Positions 10,435 through 20,524 of a DNA stretch of 64,000 nt are shown here, piece after piece. The stretch is from Gammaproteobacteria bacterium (GTDB lineage Bacteria; Pseudomonadota; Gammaproteobacteria; UBA6429; Thiohalophilaceae), in NCBI GenBank assembly GCA_016125505.1, contig WGLP01000005.1, positions 40,712-104,711 on the forward strand, written 5' to 3'. The notes under the pieces are model-generated. The model had not been told where the DNA came from, made no database searches, and saw nothing but the letters and a program-made list of their open reading frames with translations. Position numbers and translations under genes: made by a program. Each line of letters begins with the position of its first letter. Positions within the stretch are counted from its first letter, which is position 1.

Positions 10435-10450
10435 ACATTTGTACAAATGT
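10435..10450. promoter_or_regulatory. 16-bp perfect palindrome, candidate operator of the sucrose operon
   Basis: The sequence acatttgtacaaatgt reads the same on both strands and lies about 72-87 bp upstream of the fructokinase start. On the minus strand it directly follows a possible promoter (TTGCAT, 17 bp, TATCAT). A second short palindrome, tgcatgca, adjoins it. The position just after a -10 box suits binding of a dimeric repressor. No regulator gene is present in the window, so the binding protein is unknown. The surrounding 295 bp between fructokinase and tatD contain no gene. Confidence 0.5.
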
Positions 10451-10658
10451 GCATGCATGATATATGCCGAACCTGTCGCATGCAACCTTTCATGGCACTG
10501 CGTTGCGCCTGCGTAATAGTTAGCGACGGTATTTAACGGGTACTAAACTCGTGTTCGGGAGGCAGGAAAAACATAAATCACAGAAAATTGGGAAGCTAAT
10601 TTCGTTGCACCAGGATAGCCGGTACGTATTGGTTTTACCCAGCCCCAGTAGCAGTGAT

Positions 10659-11426
10659 TTATGCAGCTGTCTTGAATAATCGATGGAAGTTTGCCGTCGT
10701 TGCAGATGCAACCTGCTCCAATGGAACTGCCCGCAACGCAGCGATTTGCTCGGCTACATATTTCACATAGGCAGGCTGGTTGAGCTTTCCGCGGTAAGGC
10801 ACCGGAGCCAGATATGGCGCGTCGGTTTCGATCAACATACGCTCGATAGGAATCTGGCTGGCCACCTCTTTTATTGCCGTTGCATTCTTGAAAGTAACGA
10901 TGCCGGAAAATGAAATATAGAAATTCATTTCTATTGCTGCTAGCGCCACATCCAGACTTTCGGTAAAACAATGCATCACACCACCGACCCGGTCTGCCCC
11001 CTCCTCGGCCATGATGCGCAAAGTGTCCTGCGCCGCCTCACGGGTATGGATGATCAAAGGCTTGCCGCTTGCAATGGCAGCACGAATATGAATGCGGAAA
11101 CGTTCGCGCTGCCATTCCAGGTCGCCCTTCAAACGGAAATAATCCAGTCCGGTTTCCCCTATCGCAATGACTTTGGGATGTCGCACCAGTTCAAGCAACT
11201 TATCCAGGGTCGGCTCGGTTTCTGTTTCGTTATCCGGATGTACTCCGACAGATGCATAGATGTGCGGATACTGTTCTGCAAGCGCCAGGATTTGTGGAAA
11301 GTTCTCCAGATTGACACTGACACACAGAGCTTCTGAAACTCCGTTGCTGCGCATATTCGCTAGTACCTCATCGAGGTTGTCGGCAAGCTCATGAAAATTA
11401 AGGTGACAATGCGAATCAACAAACAT
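10659..11426 (-). CDS. tatD: TatD-family metal-dependent hydrolase / DNase
   Basis: A 255-residue TIM-barrel protein of the TatD/YcfH family. Metal ligands are visible in order: FVDSHCHLN at the N-terminus, GETGLDYF, IHTREA, MHCFTE and ETDAPYLAP. Members are 3'-5' exonucleases or deoxyribonucleases with two metal ions. The ATG at 11426 is preceded by a GGGA element and gives the family N-terminus MFVDSHCH. The gene is last in the tmk-holB cluster, 17 bp after holB. In many betaproteobacteria a pilZ gene sits between holB and tatD; here it is absent. The exact paralog (TatD, YcfH or YjjV type) cannot be fixed by eye; the tmk-holB context favours YcfH. Confidence 0.9.
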   Translation of the reverse strand: MFVDSHCHLNFHELADNLDEVLANMRSNGVSEALCVSVNLENFPQILALAEQYPHIYASVGVHPDNETETEPTLDKLLELVRHPKVIAIGETGLDYFRLKGDLEWQRERFRIHIRAAIASGKPLIIHTREAAQDTLRIMAEEGADRVGGVMHCFTESLDVALAAIEMNFYISFSGIVTFKNATAIKEVASQIPIERMLIETDAPYLAPVPYRGKLNQPAYVKYVAEQIAALRAVPLEQVASATTANFHRLFKTAA

Positions 11427-11443
11427 CGGGGTTCCCAAGCGAA

Positions 11444-12457
11444 TTAGCTTGCGCGAATGCGCAACATTTGGCGGTAAGCGGCAAACAGCGACTCGAACAA
11501 CAACTTCGGTTCCAACGGATGATAGGCTTCGCGCTTGGCAATGGATAACTCCTTCTGCATCTTAAGCAAATCAAACATCGCCAATCCATTGGACAAGCGA
11601 CAAATTGAATCCTGCAAATCAGGGTGGTATCTCACTTTTGCTGCCAGTTTCAGGCTCCCCAGGTCATAGCACCACTGCTGCAGCCACTGAATAAGCTGTA
11701 TTGGCTCCACTCGTTTGCTTTTCAATTGCTCGGCCAGCTCGAACTCATCCATTTGCTCAGGCTGCATCAGCGCCCGCAATACCTTTTCATGCTCTGAAGC
11801 CGACTCCTCGGTCAAGTCCATCGCCAGCAGGGGCGAAAAGCCGGCCTGGGCTAAGCGCTTGGCGGGGTCATCGATCGCTTGCTGCTCAAGCCAGGCAATG
11901 CTCGCCTGCATCGACGGCATGGCAACCGGCATGCTATGGCAGCGGCTCAGAATGGTGGGGAGCAAATGCTGCGGTTTGTGGGTCACCAGAATGAACAACA
12001 TCTGTCCTTGTGGTTCTTCCAGGGTTTTCAGCAGCGCATTTGCCGCATTAAGGTTCATTGCCTCTGCCGGATAAACAAGCACTACCCGGTATCCCCCGCG
12101 ATGTGCCGACAGATTGGAGAAATCCGCAAGCGCACGCACCTGATCCACAGTGATTTGGCGTGCCGGCTTCTTGCTGTTATCCGTCACACTTGCTTCCGTC
12201 TGGGCCAGCGCATCCGGCTGGATCAGACGGAAATCGGGATGGGATTCCTGCTGGAACCAATGACAAGACGGACAGGCATCGCATGCCTCCCCACCAGCCA
12301 GGGGTTGTTCGCAAAGCACAGATTGCGCGAAATTCATGGCCAGATCTAACTTGCCGGCTCCCTGCGCCCCCTTCAGTAGCAGCGCATGCGGCAGGCGTGT
12401 ACGCAGCCCGGCCAAACGCTGTCGAACTTCCTTATGCCAAGGGTATTGCTCCCTCAT
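11444..12457 (-). CDS. holB: DNA polymerase III delta' subunit
   Basis: A 337-residue clamp-loader subunit, close to the usual length. It has an N-terminal AAA+ fold with a P-loop ([13 protein letters not shown]), a zinc-binding cysteine cluster ([10 protein letters not shown]) and the later sensor-like region around ILSRCHSM. Delta' is part of the complex that loads the beta sliding clamp in DNA replication. The ATG at 12457 overlaps the tmk stop in an ATGA junction, which fixes the start; the frame stays open further upstream but reads through tmk and is not coding there. It is cotranscribed with tmk and tatD. Confidence 0.93.
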   Translation of the reverse strand: MREQYPWHKEVRQRLAGLRTRLPHALLLKGAQGAGKLDLAMNFAQSVLCEQPLAGGEACDACPSCHWFQQESHPDFRLIQPDALAQTEASVTDNSKKPARQITVDQVRALADFSNLSAHRGGYRVVLVYPAEAMNLNAANALLKTLEEPQGQMLFILVTHKPQHLLPTILSRCHSMPVAMPSMQASIAWLEQQAIDDPAKRLAQAGFSPLLAMDLTEESASEHEKVLRALMQPEQMDEFELAEQLKSKRVEPIQLIQWLQQWCYDLGSLKLAAKVRYHPDLQDSICRLSNGLAMFDLLKMQKELSIAKREAYHPLEPKLLFESLFAAYRQMLRIRAS

Positions 12458-13068
12458 GGCAGCAGGGCCTGGATGACAGTCTCCAGGCTGGCTTTTACCT
12501 GTTCGAGCGACTGTGCCGCATCGATCAAGGCGAAACGTTGTGGATATTTGGTACGGCGATCGAGATAGGCCTGGCGCACCTTTTCGAAGAAGTCTGCCTG
12601 CTCCTGCTCGAAGCGATCCAGCGACTGGTTGTTGCTCAGGCGCTGTCGTGCAACCTCCACAGGAATGTCGAATAACAGTGTCAGATCTGGCTGCAATTCT
12701 CCGTGAGTCCACTGTTCCAGCTGTTCCAGCTTGCCGACCAGCACGCCCCTGCCGCCGCCCTGATAGGCAAAACTGGCATCGCTGAACCGGTCAGAAATCA
12801 CCCAGGTACCACGGGCCAGCGCCGGCTTGATGACTCGTTCAACATGTTCGCGTCGTGCGGCAAACATCAGCAGCGCCTCGGTCTCGGCATGCATCGGCTG
12901 GTGCAGCAATATTTCGCGCAGGCTCTCGCCTAATGGCGTACCGCCAGGTTCGCGTGTGAGCAACACATCAATACCACGGCTGCGCAGTGTTTCGACAAAC
13001 CACGACAAATGAGTACTCTTGCCCGCCCCATCGACGCCTTCGAAAGTAATGAATTTTGCTTTGTTCAT
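12454..13068 (-). CDS. tmk: Thymidylate kinase
   Basis: A 204-residue dTMP kinase (dTMP + ATP to dTDP + ADP) of the dTTP pathway. The P-loop [16 protein letters not shown] is at residues 9-24, the DR motif region is [16 protein letters not shown] and the lid region is VARQRLSNN. Length is typical. It overlaps mltG upstream by 4 bp and holB downstream by 4 bp, so the three genes are translationally coupled. Confidence 0.96.
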   Translation of the reverse strand: MNKAKFITFEGVDGAGKSTHLSWFVETLRSRGIDVLLTREPGGTPLGESLREILLHQPMHAETEALLMFAARREHVERVIKPALARGTWVISDRFSDASFAYQGGGRGVLVGKLEQLEQWTHGELQPDLTLLFDIPVEVARQRLSNNQSLDRFEQEQADFFEKVRQAYLDRRTKYPQRFALIDAAQSLEQVKASLETVIQALLP

Positions 13069-14063
13069 TTCTGGTATTTGTTAACTGCCCGGTTATGCTG
13101 GGCCAGCGATTCCGAAAACTCCGAGCTCCCGTCCCCTCTGGCCACGAAATACAGCGCATTGGTCGAAGCCGGGTGCAGGGTTGCTTGCAATGCAGCCAGT
13201 CCCGGCAGCGCAATCGGCGTTGGCGGCAACCCGGAACGAGTGTAGGTATTGTACGGGGTATCGGTCAATAAATCGCGCTTGCGCAGGTTGCCATCGAATT
13301 TTTCACCCATGCCGTAGATCACGGTAGGGTCCGTCTGCAGCAGCATGCCCTTGCGTAAACGGTTGATGAATACCGCGGCAATCATGCCCCGGTCTTTTGC
13401 CTGGCCGGTTTCCTTTTCCACGATCGACGCCAGGATCAATGCCTGATACGGTGTTTGCAATGGCAATCCCGGAGAACGCTGCTGCCAGCTTTCCTGCAGG
13501 TGGCGCTGCATGATTTGGTAAGCGCGCTTGAGTATGGCCAGATCGCTGACGCCGCTTGCAAAATAATAGGTGTCCGGAAAGAACAGCCCCTCCGCCTCTG
13601 ATTCCGGCGCCCCGACCCGCTGCAGGATGGCCTCTTCTGATAGCGAGCTGCTGTCATGACGCAGGTTGGGGTTGGCATCCAGCTCAGCGCGCAGCTGCCT
13701 GAAGGTCGAGCCCTCGATGATACTGATCTGCGCTTGGCTCACCCGCCCTTCGGTCACAATATTCAACAATTCCAGCGGCGATACCGGGCTTTCCAGTTGG
13801 TAATTGCCCGACTTGATCTCGCCAGCCCGGCCCAATACTCGTCCCAGCCAGACGAACATTCGCTCGCCCGGCAATACGCCTTCCTGATGCAATTGCCTGG
13901 CAATGCCTTTCAGGCTGGCTCCCTGTTTCAGCGAAAACTCGAATGGCAAGGCCGGGATCGTCAATGGGCGCAAGGCATAAAAGCCGGTTATGCCCGCGAG
14001 CAACAGCAAGGCTGCCAGCGCCAAGGCCAGCAGGCGCTTGAGCGGGCTAATCGGTCGATTCAT
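13065..14063 (-). CDS. mltG: Endolytic murein transglycosylase MltG
   Basis: A 332-residue YceG-like protein with one N-terminal membrane helix (about residues 9-31, [19 protein letters not shown]) and a periplasmic domain. The catalytic region is [11 protein letters not shown], with the conserved Glu, followed by [18 protein letters not shown]. MltG cleaves nascent glycan strands and may set their length during septal and side-wall growth. Length matches the family (about 340). It overlaps pabC by 17 bp and tmk by 4 bp, the common pabC-mltG-tmk-holB order. Confidence 0.95.
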   Translation of the reverse strand: MNRPISPLKRLLALALAALLLLAGITGFYALRPLTIPALPFEFSLKQGASLKGIARQLHQEGVLPGERMFVWLGRVLGRAGEIKSGNYQLESPVSPLELLNIVTEGRVSQAQISIIEGSTFRQLRAELDANPNLRHDSSSLSEEAILQRVGAPESEAEGLFFPDTYYFASGVSDLAILKRAYQIMQRHLQESWQQRSPGLPLQTPYQALILASIVEKETGQAKDRGMIAAVFINRLRKGMLLQTDPTVIYGMGEKFDGNLRKRDLLTDTPYNTYTRSGLPPTPIALPGLAALQATLHPASTNALYFVARGDGSSEFSESLAQHNRAVNKYQK

Positions 14064-14859
14064 GGCTCAGCCACTCCGCTATTTGATGGGAAACAGGATA
14101 ATGCGACCAGTTGCGTCCCTGCAACTGGCATACCGGCCACAGTCCAATCACACTGTTAACCAGGAACACCTCATCGGCAGCCAGTACATCGTCCAGGGTA
14201 AAACAGCCCGTCGTGCATGCCATGCTGTGCGACGATGCATAGCGCATCACTCGTTCCCGTTGTACGCCGGCTACGCCGCAACGCGACAAATCCGGTGTAA
14301 ACAATATGCCATTACGCACCAGAAACAGATTGCTGCGCGTCCCCTCAATCACATTGCCATCCATATCCAGCAGCAGGCCCTCGGCGATATCCGGATCGCG
14401 CCATTCTGCAGCTGCCAGTACATTTTCCAGACGATTAAGGTGCTTGATGCCTGCCAGACGTGGCTGGTGAGATAAATGCAGGTCACATAGCCTCAGCCTG
14501 ACCCCCTGTTTCCGGTATGCCTCGGGAAAAACCGGGGATGGCGATATGCTGAGAATGCGTACCGGCGCGGGTGATGCTGGCGGAGCATACCCACGCTCGC
14601 CAGTACCGCGGGTGATGATGATTTTGGCGATACCATCGGGTTGCCGTACCGACAGTTGCCCCAATTCTGCGGCCAATAACGCCGCTTCCGGGCATGGCAA
14701 GTCCAGCGCGGCGCAATCCTGATGTAGCTTGCGATAATGGTGTGCCCAGTGCAGCGGCCGCCCTTGTTCCACGCACAAGGTGCGGAAAACCCCGTCACCG
14801 TAGAGCAGTCCGCGATCCTGAATGCCTATCCTGTTTTCCGGCACGCCATTGATCAACAT
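14047..14859 (-). CDS. pabC: Aminodeoxychorismate lyase
   Basis: A 270-residue fold-type IV PLP enzyme that converts 4-amino-4-deoxychorismate to p-aminobenzoate and pyruvate for folate synthesis. Visible family features are the N-terminal RGLLYGDGVFRTL, the Lys-containing GIAKIIITRGTGERGY stretch and the C-terminal VIEGTRSNLFLVRNG cofactor loop. It follows fabF by 23 bp and overlaps mltG by 17 bp. A branched-chain or D-amino-acid aminotransferase is the alternative, but position after fabF and size favour PabC. Confidence 0.92.
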   Translation of the reverse strand: MLINGVPENRIGIQDRGLLYGDGVFRTLCVEQGRPLHWAHHYRKLHQDCAALDLPCPEAALLAAELGQLSVRQPDGIAKIIITRGTGERGYAPPASPAPVRILSISPSPVFPEAYRKQGVRLRLCDLHLSHQPRLAGIKHLNRLENVLAAAEWRDPDIAEGLLLDMDGNVIEGTRSNLFLVRNGILFTPDLSRCGVAGVQRERVMRYASSHSMACTTGCFTLDDVLAADEVFLVNSVIGLWPVCQLQGRNWSHYPVSHQIAEWLSHESTD

Positions 14860-14882
14860 GGATAGCCTGCGTGAATCTGGAA

Positions 14883-16115
14883 CTACAGCTTGCGGAACAC
14901 CAGAGTGCCGTTCGTGCCGCCGAAACCGAAGTTGTTGTTTACCGCTACATCAATCTTCATGTCGCGTGCTGTATTCGCACAGAAATCGAGATCGCACTCG
15001 GCATCCTGATTGAAGATATTGATGGTCGGAGGCGAAATCTGGTGATGCAGCGCCAGCGTAGCAAATACTGATTCTATGCCGCCCGCTCCGCCAAGCAGGT
15101 GGCCGGTCATCGACTTGGTCGAGTTCACTACCAGGTTTTTTGCATGCGCGCCGAAAGCCAGTTTGATGGCCTCGGTCTCATTCTTGTCGCCCAGCGGCGT
15201 TGAAGTGCCATGCGCATTCACGTACTGCACCTGGTCCGGGTTCAGGCCGGCGTTGCGCAATGCATTAAGCATGCTGCGTTTCGGCCCGTCAGTGCTTGGT
15301 GCGGTCATATGGTAGGCATCAGCGCTCAGGCCATAGCCTGCCACCTCGGCATAAATCTTCGCGCCACGCGCCTTGGCGTGTTCGTATTCTTCCAGCACCA
15401 GTACCCCGGCGCCCTCCCCCATTACGAAACCGTCGCGATCCTGGTCCCAGGGGCGGCTTGCGGTAGCCGGATCATCGTTGCGTGTGGACAAAGCCCGGGC
15501 GGCGGAAAAGCCACCAACTGCCAGCGGCGTCACTGTGGCTTCGGCTCCCCCGGCCAGCATAACGTCGGCATCCCCATATTCAATCATCCTGGCAGACTCG
15601 CCAATACTGTGAGTACCGGTGGTGCAGGCAGTGACCAATGCAATGTTCGGCCCTTTCAACCCATACATGATCGAGAGGTTGCCCGAAATCATATTGATAA
15701 TGGTTCCCGGAATGAAAAACGGTGAAATCTTGCGCGGTCCAGCCTCAAGATAATCAGCGTGCGTATCCTCGATCATCGGCAGCCCGCCAATGCCCGACCC
15801 GATACATACACCGATACGTTCCGCATTCTGTTCCGTTACTTCAAGGCCGGAATCCTTGAAAGCTTCCATGCCGGCCACCAGGCCGTAATGGATAAAGGTG
15901 TCCATGCGCCTGGCATCTTTCGCTGGCAGGTACTGGGTAACATCAAACCCTTTTACCTCCCCGGCAATCTGACAGGCGAACGGGGCAGGATCAAAGCGGG
16001 TAATCCGGCCGATCCCGGACTTTCCCTCGACAATGTTCTGCCAGGCTTGGGCAACACCGATACCAACAGGCGATATTATGCCCAAGCCGGTAATCACGAC
16101 TCTGCGTTTAGCCAA
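14883..16115 (-). CDS. fabF: 3-oxoacyl-ACP synthase II
   Basis: A 410-residue beta-ketoacyl-ACP synthase of the FabF type, which elongates acyl-ACP with malonyl-ACP. The nucleophile Cys lies in ALVTACTTGTHSIG. The two catalytic histidines lie in YVNAHGTSTPLGD and KSMTGHLLGGAGG. The C-terminus NNNFGFGGTNGTLV is typical. It is 39 bp downstream of acpP. FabB is less likely given the acpP-fabF context. Confidence 0.96.
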   Translation of the reverse strand: MAKRRVVITGLGIISPVGIGVAQAWQNIVEGKSGIGRITRFDPAPFACQIAGEVKGFDVTQYLPAKDARRMDTFIHYGLVAGMEAFKDSGLEVTEQNAERIGVCIGSGIGGLPMIEDTHADYLEAGPRKISPFFIPGTIINMISGNLSIMYGLKGPNIALVTACTTGTHSIGESARMIEYGDADVMLAGGAEATVTPLAVGGFSAARALSTRNDDPATASRPWDQDRDGFVMGEGAGVLVLEEYEHAKARGAKIYAEVAGYGLSADAYHMTAPSTDGPKRSMLNALRNAGLNPDQVQYVNAHGTSTPLGDKNETEAIKLAFGAHAKNLVVNSTKSMTGHLLGGAGGIESVFATLALHHQISPPTINIFNQDAECDLDFCANTARDMKIDVAVNNNFGFGGTNGTLVFRKL

Positions 16116-16154
16116 ACTTGACTCCGATATGGAAAGCTGAATTATTTAGGGAAA

Positions 16155-16391
16155 TTACTTCTGGTGGGCGTTGACGTAGTCGATGGCTTGCTGAACAGTC
16201 GTAATTTTCTCTGCTTCTTCGTCGGGGATTTCGCACTCAAAATCCTCTTCTAGTGCCATTACCAGTTCAACCGTATCCAGAGAATCTGCACCTAAATCAT
16301 TGACGAAAGAGGATTCGTTCTTGACTTCAGACTCGTTTACGCCGAGTTGTTCAGCAACAATCTTCTTGACGCGTTGTTCAATACTAGACAT
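16155..16391 (-). CDS. acpP: Acyl carrier protein
   Basis: A 78-residue acidic four-helix carrier. Ser37 in [13 protein letters not shown] is the site of the 4'-phosphopantetheine arm that carries acyl chains in fatty acid synthesis. The ATG at 16391 ([12 protein letters not shown]) gives the standard length and is preceded by CAGGGAGAATCAA, a good ribosome-binding site. A separate promoter is visible upstream (16433-16460), as expected for a gene that needs far more product than its neighbours. Confidence 0.98.
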   Translation of the reverse strand: MSSIEQRVKKIVAEQLGVNESEVKNESSFVNDLGADSLDTVELVMALEEDFECEIPDEEAEKITTVQQAIDYVNAHQK

Positions 16392-16432
16392 TTGATTCTC
16401 CCTGCTCTGATTAAAATTCAAAAAGCTTCGGC

Positions 16433-16460
16433 ATTCTACCAAAATTGCCAAAATTTCCAA
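16433..16460 (-). promoter_or_regulatory. Probable sigma-70 promoter of acpP
   Basis: On the minus strand TTGGAA and TAGAAT are separated by 16 bp, about 42 bp ahead of the acpP start codon, in an AT-rich patch between fabG and acpP. Each box matches four or five of six consensus positions. It would add acpP-fabF transcription to that coming through from fabG. Confidence 0.55.
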
Positions 16461-16468
16461 ACTGCTAC

Positions 16469-17212
16469 TTACTCCATGTACATGCCGCCGTTGACGTGCA
16501 AAGTCGCCCCGGTAATGTAGCCTGCTCCCGGCCCCGCAAGAAAGGCAACAGCTGCTGCGATATCAGATACCTGCCCCAGTCGCTTCAACGGCACGTGTTC
16601 AACAAGTTTGTCGCGTTGTTCCTGCGGCAGCGCCTCAGTCATGTCCGTCGCGATAAAGCCGGGCGCAACACAATTGACGGTGATATTGCGGCTGCCAACT
16701 TCGCGTGCCAGCGATTTGCTGAAGCCGACCATACCGGCTTTGGATGCCGCGTAATTGGACTGCCCTGCATTGCCCATGCTGCCGACTACCGAGGAAATGT
16801 TGATTATTCGCCCCTGACGCGCCTTCATCATTCCTCGCATCACCGCGCGGCTCAGACGGAAAACCGATTTAAGGTTGGTGGCCATGATGTCATCCCACTC
16901 CTCGTCACTCATACGCGCAAGCAGGTTATCGCGAGTAACACCCGCGTTGTTCACCAGGATCCCGATTTCACCATACTGCTTGCGAACCGCATCCAGCACC
17001 TGTTCAGTCTGGACAGCGTCGTTGACATTCAAAGCCATGCCGCAGCCGTTAATGCCCGCGGCTGCCAAATATGCACTGATTGCCTGTGCGCCGGTTTCGG
17101 TAGTTGCCGTGCCAACTACGGTTGCACCCAGCTTGCCCAGCTCCAGCGCAATACCCTGTCCAATGCCACGGCTGGCACCGGTTACCAGCGCGATTTGCCC
17201 CTGTAAGCTCAT
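16469..17212 (-). CDS. fabG: 3-oxoacyl-ACP reductase
   Basis: A 247-residue short-chain dehydrogenase that reduces 3-oxoacyl-ACP with NADPH. The cofactor loop is [12 protein letters not shown]. The catalytic Ser-Tyr-Lys set is in [10 protein letters not shown] and [11 protein letters not shown]. The C-terminal [15 protein letters not shown] is typical of FabG. The ATG at 17212 (MSLQGQIA) is chosen; an in-frame start four codons upstream is also possible. It sits between fabD and acpP, as in many proteobacteria. Confidence 0.96.
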   Translation of the reverse strand: MSLQGQIALVTGASRGIGQGIALELGKLGATVVGTATTETGAQAISAYLAAAGINGCGMALNVNDAVQTEQVLDAVRKQYGEIGILVNNAGVTRDNLLARMSDEEWDDIMATNLKSVFRLSRAVMRGMMKARQGRIINISSVVGSMGNAGQSNYAASKAGMVGFSKSLAREVGSRNITVNCVAPGFIATDMTEALPQEQRDKLVEHVPLKRLGQVSDIAAAVAFLAGPGAGYITGATLHVNGGMYME

Positions 17213-17230
17213 AGTTACTCCCAACGATTA

Positions 17231-18166
17231 TTATTGTGTCAATGTAGTCAGCGCCTGTTGCAAGGCTGCGCCATCATTTAGCGCCAATGCCTGCTGGTTG
17301 GCATCAATACGCTTGTTCAGCCCAGCCAGAACCTTGCCCGGCGCACATTCAGCATTATGGCTGATACCTGCCGCCCCAAAAGCCAGTACGGTTTCCACCC
17401 AGCGCACCGGGGAATACAGCTGGCGTACCAGTGCGTCCTTGATTGCCGCCCCTTCGGTGTAACTCTGAACATCGGCATTATGCAGCACGGCTATGCCTGG
17501 TGCCTGTACCTCAATATCATCCAGATAAGCGCGCAGCTTTTCCGCAGCGCCCTTAAGCAGGCTGCAATGCGATGGCACGCTCATTGGCAGCATCAGCGCG
17601 CGCTTGGCGCCCTTGGCTTTGGCCAGCTCCATGCCGCGCTCCACTGCAGCACGATTGCCGGCTATGACTACTTGCCCGGGGGAATTGAAATTAACCGCTT
17701 CCAATACCTCGCCCTGCGCTGCCTCATTACATACCATACGCACGGCATCATCATCGAGCCCGAGTATCGCCGCGATTCCGCCCACACCTTCGGGCACCGC
17801 CTGTTGCATGCATTCCGCACGGTAACGCACCAACGGCAGGGCATCGGCAAAGCCAATGGCACCGCCTGCCACCAGCGCCGTGTACTCGCCAAGGCTGTGC
17901 CCGGCCAGCAGTTGCGGTGCCGGGCCATTGAGGCTTTGCCAGGCACGATACACTGCCACACCTGCAGTCAGCATCAACGGCTGCGTATTGACCGTGGCAT
18001 TCAGTTCGGCATCACTGCCTTCGGCAGCCAGTTGCCACAGATCCTGCTTGAGGATATCGCCAGCTTCAGAAAAAGTCTCAAGCACTGCCGGGAACTCGGC
18101 GTAGCCATTCATCATGCCGCGAGATTGGGAGCCTTGTCCGGGAAAAACAAATGCAAATTTACTCAT
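17231..18166 (-). CDS. fabD: Malonyl-CoA:ACP transacylase
   Basis: A 311-residue FabD that transfers malonyl from CoA to ACP. The N-terminal FAFVFPGQGSQ, the nucleophile elbow GHSLGEYTALV and the late VPSHCSLL histidine are all present. Length is standard. It starts 38 bp after fabH and ends 18 bp before fabG. Confidence 0.97.
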   Translation of the reverse strand: MSKFAFVFPGQGSQSRGMMNGYAEFPAVLETFSEAGDILKQDLWQLAAEGSDAELNATVNTQPLMLTAGVAVYRAWQSLNGPAPQLLAGHSLGEYTALVAGGAIGFADALPLVRYRAECMQQAVPEGVGGIAAILGLDDDAVRMVCNEAAQGEVLEAVNFNSPGQVVIAGNRAAVERGMELAKAKGAKRALMLPMSVPSHCSLLKGAAEKLRAYLDDIEVQAPGIAVLHNADVQSYTEGAAIKDALVRQLYSPVRWVETVLAFGAAGISHNAECAPGKVLAGLNKRIDANQQALALNDGAALQQALTTLTQ

Positions 18167-18204
18167 GGGATATTTCAGGAAAATTAATTCTCGGGGGATG
18201 AATA

Positions 18205-19161
18205 TTACCAGCGCAGCAGTATAGCGCCCCAGGTAAAGCCGCCACCCACTGCCTCGAGCAACACATGCTGGCCAGGACGAATGCGTCCGTCGCGCACTGC
18301 GGTATCCAGAGCCAGCGGGATGGAGGCGGCGGAAGTATTGCCATGGTGCGCAACGGTCACCACAACGTTATCCATGCTCAACCCGAGTTTTTTCGCCGTT
18401 GCTTCCATGATGCGGATGTTGGCCTGATGCGGGACCAGCCAGTCGATATCACTACCCTGCAACTGATTTTCCGCCAGCACCTCTTCAACCACTTCACTCA
18501 GCACCTTGACCGCAAACTTGAATACGGCCTGCCCATCCATCTTGATAAACGGGTCGCCCTGCACCGCCCCCTTGCCGATATGGCCTGTAGCTTGCAGCAT
18601 GCCACGATGGTGACCATCAGCATGCAATTTGGCTGAGAGTATTCCCGGGGTTTCGCTGGCCTGCAGTACCACCGCGCCAGCGCCGTCGCCGAATAGCACG
18701 CAGGTAGTACGGTCTTCCCAGTTTAGAAGGCGCGACAGAACTTCGGTTCCAACTACCAGCGCATTACGAGCCTGGCCGCCACGAATAAACAGGTCTGCGG
18801 TGTTGAGTGCATAGACAAAGCCGCTGCATACGGCCTGCACATCGAATGCAGCGCCCTGTTTGATGCCGAGCTTGTCTTGCAGAATACAGGCCGTACTCGG
18901 AAAAATCTGGTCCGGAGTAGTCGTGGCGACAATAACCAGATCGATATCTTCGACACTGATGCCGGCAGCCTCAATCGCGCGGCGGCTGGCCTGTTCAGCC
19001 AGATCGCTGGCCAGCTCGCCTTCTGCCGCGATGTGCCGCTCAACGATACCGCTGCGCGTGAATATCCAGTCATGCGAAGTGTCGACTATCTTTTCCAGGT
19101 CGTAATTAGTCAGAACTTTGCCGGGAAGATAACTGCCTGTACCGATTATCTTTGAATACAT
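18205..19161 (-). CDS. fabH: 3-oxoacyl-ACP synthase III
   Basis: A 318-residue KAS III that starts fatty acid synthesis by condensing acetyl-CoA with malonyl-ACP. Catalytic Cys is in [13 protein letters not shown], His in [12 protein letters not shown] and Asn in [12 protein letters not shown]. The start codon shares one base with the plsX stop (TGATG), so the two genes are translationally coupled. Confidence 0.97.
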   Translation of the reverse strand: MYSKIIGTGSYLPGKVLTNYDLEKIVDTSHDWIFTRSGIVERHIAAEGELASDLAEQASRRAIEAAGISVEDIDLVIVATTTPDQIFPSTACILQDKLGIKQGAAFDVQAVCSGFVYALNTADLFIRGGQARNALVVGTEVLSRLLNWEDRTTCVLFGDGAGAVVLQASETPGILSAKLHADGHHRGMLQATGHIGKGAVQGDPFIKMDGQAVFKFAVKVLSEVVEEVLAENQLQGSDIDWLVPHQANIRIMEATAKKLGLSMDNVVVTVAHHGNTSAASIPLALDTAVRDGRIRPGQHVLLEAVGGGFTWGAILLRW

Positions 19162-20198
19162 CAGGATGCCTCACTTAATTCTTGCTGGCGTCCATGGTGC
19201 CACTTTTCAACGTGTTCGCTGATATGGTGCAGCATCCCGCCCCGCGCTTCCTCGGCAGCACGTTCGATCGCGCACAGGAAAGCAAACTTGTCAGCAGAAC
19301 CATGACTTTTCACTACGATTCCCTTGAGTCCGAGCAGGCTGGCGCCATTATAGCGGCGATGGTCAACCCGCCTGCGGAAGGAATTGATTACCGGCATGGC
19401 AATCAGGCCGGCGATTTTGGTGAAAATATTGCGGCTGAATTCTTCACGCAGGAAGGCGCGCAGCATCTGGGCCAATCCCTCGGTAGTCTTAAGCGAAACG
19501 TTGCCGACGAAGCCATCGCATACCACAACGTCGGTGACCCCCTTGAAGATATCGTTCCCCTCGACGTTGCCGTAAAAATTCAGGTCGCTGTTCTGCAACA
19601 ATTCAGCTGCCTGTTTGACGACCTCGTTACCCTTGATGTCTTCGCTGCCAATATTGAGCAGGCCGACCGTAGGGTTGGGCTTGTGCTCAATGGCACTGAC
19701 CAGTGTGCTGCCCATCAGCGCAAACTGCAGCAAATGTTCCGCGTTGCAGTCGACATTGGCGCCCAGGTCGAGCATGCAGACCTGCCCCTTGACCGTAGGC
19801 AGGAAAGAAGCGATCGCCGGCCGATCAATACCCGGCAGCATTTTGAGCACATAGCGAGCTGTCGCCATCAGCGCACCGGTGTTCCCTGCGCTGACACAGG
19901 CCGCCGCCTCGCCATTTTTGACCAAATTGATGCTTTGGCGCATCGACGAGTCCTTCTTGTTGCGCAAGACCAGTTGCGGCGACTCGTCCATACCGACCAC
20001 TTCGCTGGCCGCGTGGATGCGCAAATGCGGTCCCGCCTTCACATGCAGGGCACGCAACTCGGCCTCAATGGCATCCGCCAGCCCAACTAATACGATGGTA
20101 TCTTCAGGATACAGCCGCAGATATTCGACTGCGGCTGGAATAGTGACATGCGTACCATGGTCGCCCCCCATGGCATCAATGGCTATCGTAACGTCCAC
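19161..20198 (-). CDS. plsX: Phosphate acyltransferase PlsX
   Basis: A 345-residue soluble PlsX that converts acyl-ACP and phosphate to acyl-phosphate, the donor for PlsY in phospholipid synthesis. The N-terminus [12 protein letters not shown] and the region [16 protein letters not shown] are hallmarks. It lies 113 bp after rpmF and one base overlaps fabH. Confidence 0.97.
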   Translation of the reverse strand: MDVTIAIDAMGGDHGTHVTIPAAVEYLRLYPEDTIVLVGLADAIEAELRALHVKAGPHLRIHAASEVVGMDESPQLVLRNKKDSSMRQSINLVKNGEAAACVSAGNTGALMATARYVLKMLPGIDRPAIASFLPTVKGQVCMLDLGANVDCNAEHLLQFALMGSTLVSAIEHKPNPTVGLLNIGSEDIKGNEVVKQAAELLQNSDLNFYGNVEGNDIFKGVTDVVVCDGFVGNVSLKTTEGLAQMLRAFLREEFSRNIFTKIAGLIAMPVINSFRRRVDHRRYNGASLLGLKGIVVKSHGSADKFAFLCAIERAAEEARGGMLHHISEHVEKWHHGRQQELSEAS

Positions 20199-20311
20199 CG
20201 GGCGACCCTCGCAATGCTGATAATCAAGAAGTTCAGGAAAGGCGCAAAAAGAGATGTACCCAATTTGCGTGACTTGATAAGTTAAAGTAATCCCTACTGG
20301 CGCAGGGAAAC

Positions 20312-20491
20312 TTACTCGCTCTTGGTCTTGATTACTTTTTTGCCGCGGTAATAACCACTTGGGCTGATGTGGTGGCGCAAATGCGCTTCACCGGTAGCAG
20401 GCTCAACTGCCAGCGCCGGACCGCTCAGAAAATCGTGCGCGCGATGCATTCCGCGTTTGGAGGGGGACTTCTTGTTCTGTTGGACTGCCAT
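20312..20491 (-). CDS. rpmF: 50S ribosomal protein L32
   Basis: A 59-residue basic protein beginning [20 protein letters not shown] and ending [11 protein letters not shown], typical of L32. The gene is 180 bp including the stop. It lies between yceD (33 bp upstream) and plsX, the conserved yceD-rpmF-plsX arrangement that links ribosome and lipid synthesis. The zinc-ribbon cysteines of some L32 proteins are absent, as in most proteobacterial L32. Confidence 0.97.
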   Translation of the reverse strand: MAVQQNKKSPSKRGMHRAHDFLSGPALAVEPATGEAHLRHHISPSGYYRGKKVIKTKSE

Positions 20492-20524
20492 GTCTACTAC
20501 TCCTTAACAAAAACTAAAATTAAA

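Noticed and set aside
12458..12712. An N-terminal extension of holB by 85 codons
   Set aside because: It would run through tmk in another frame. The ATGA overlap at 12454-12457 and the family length fix the start at 12457.
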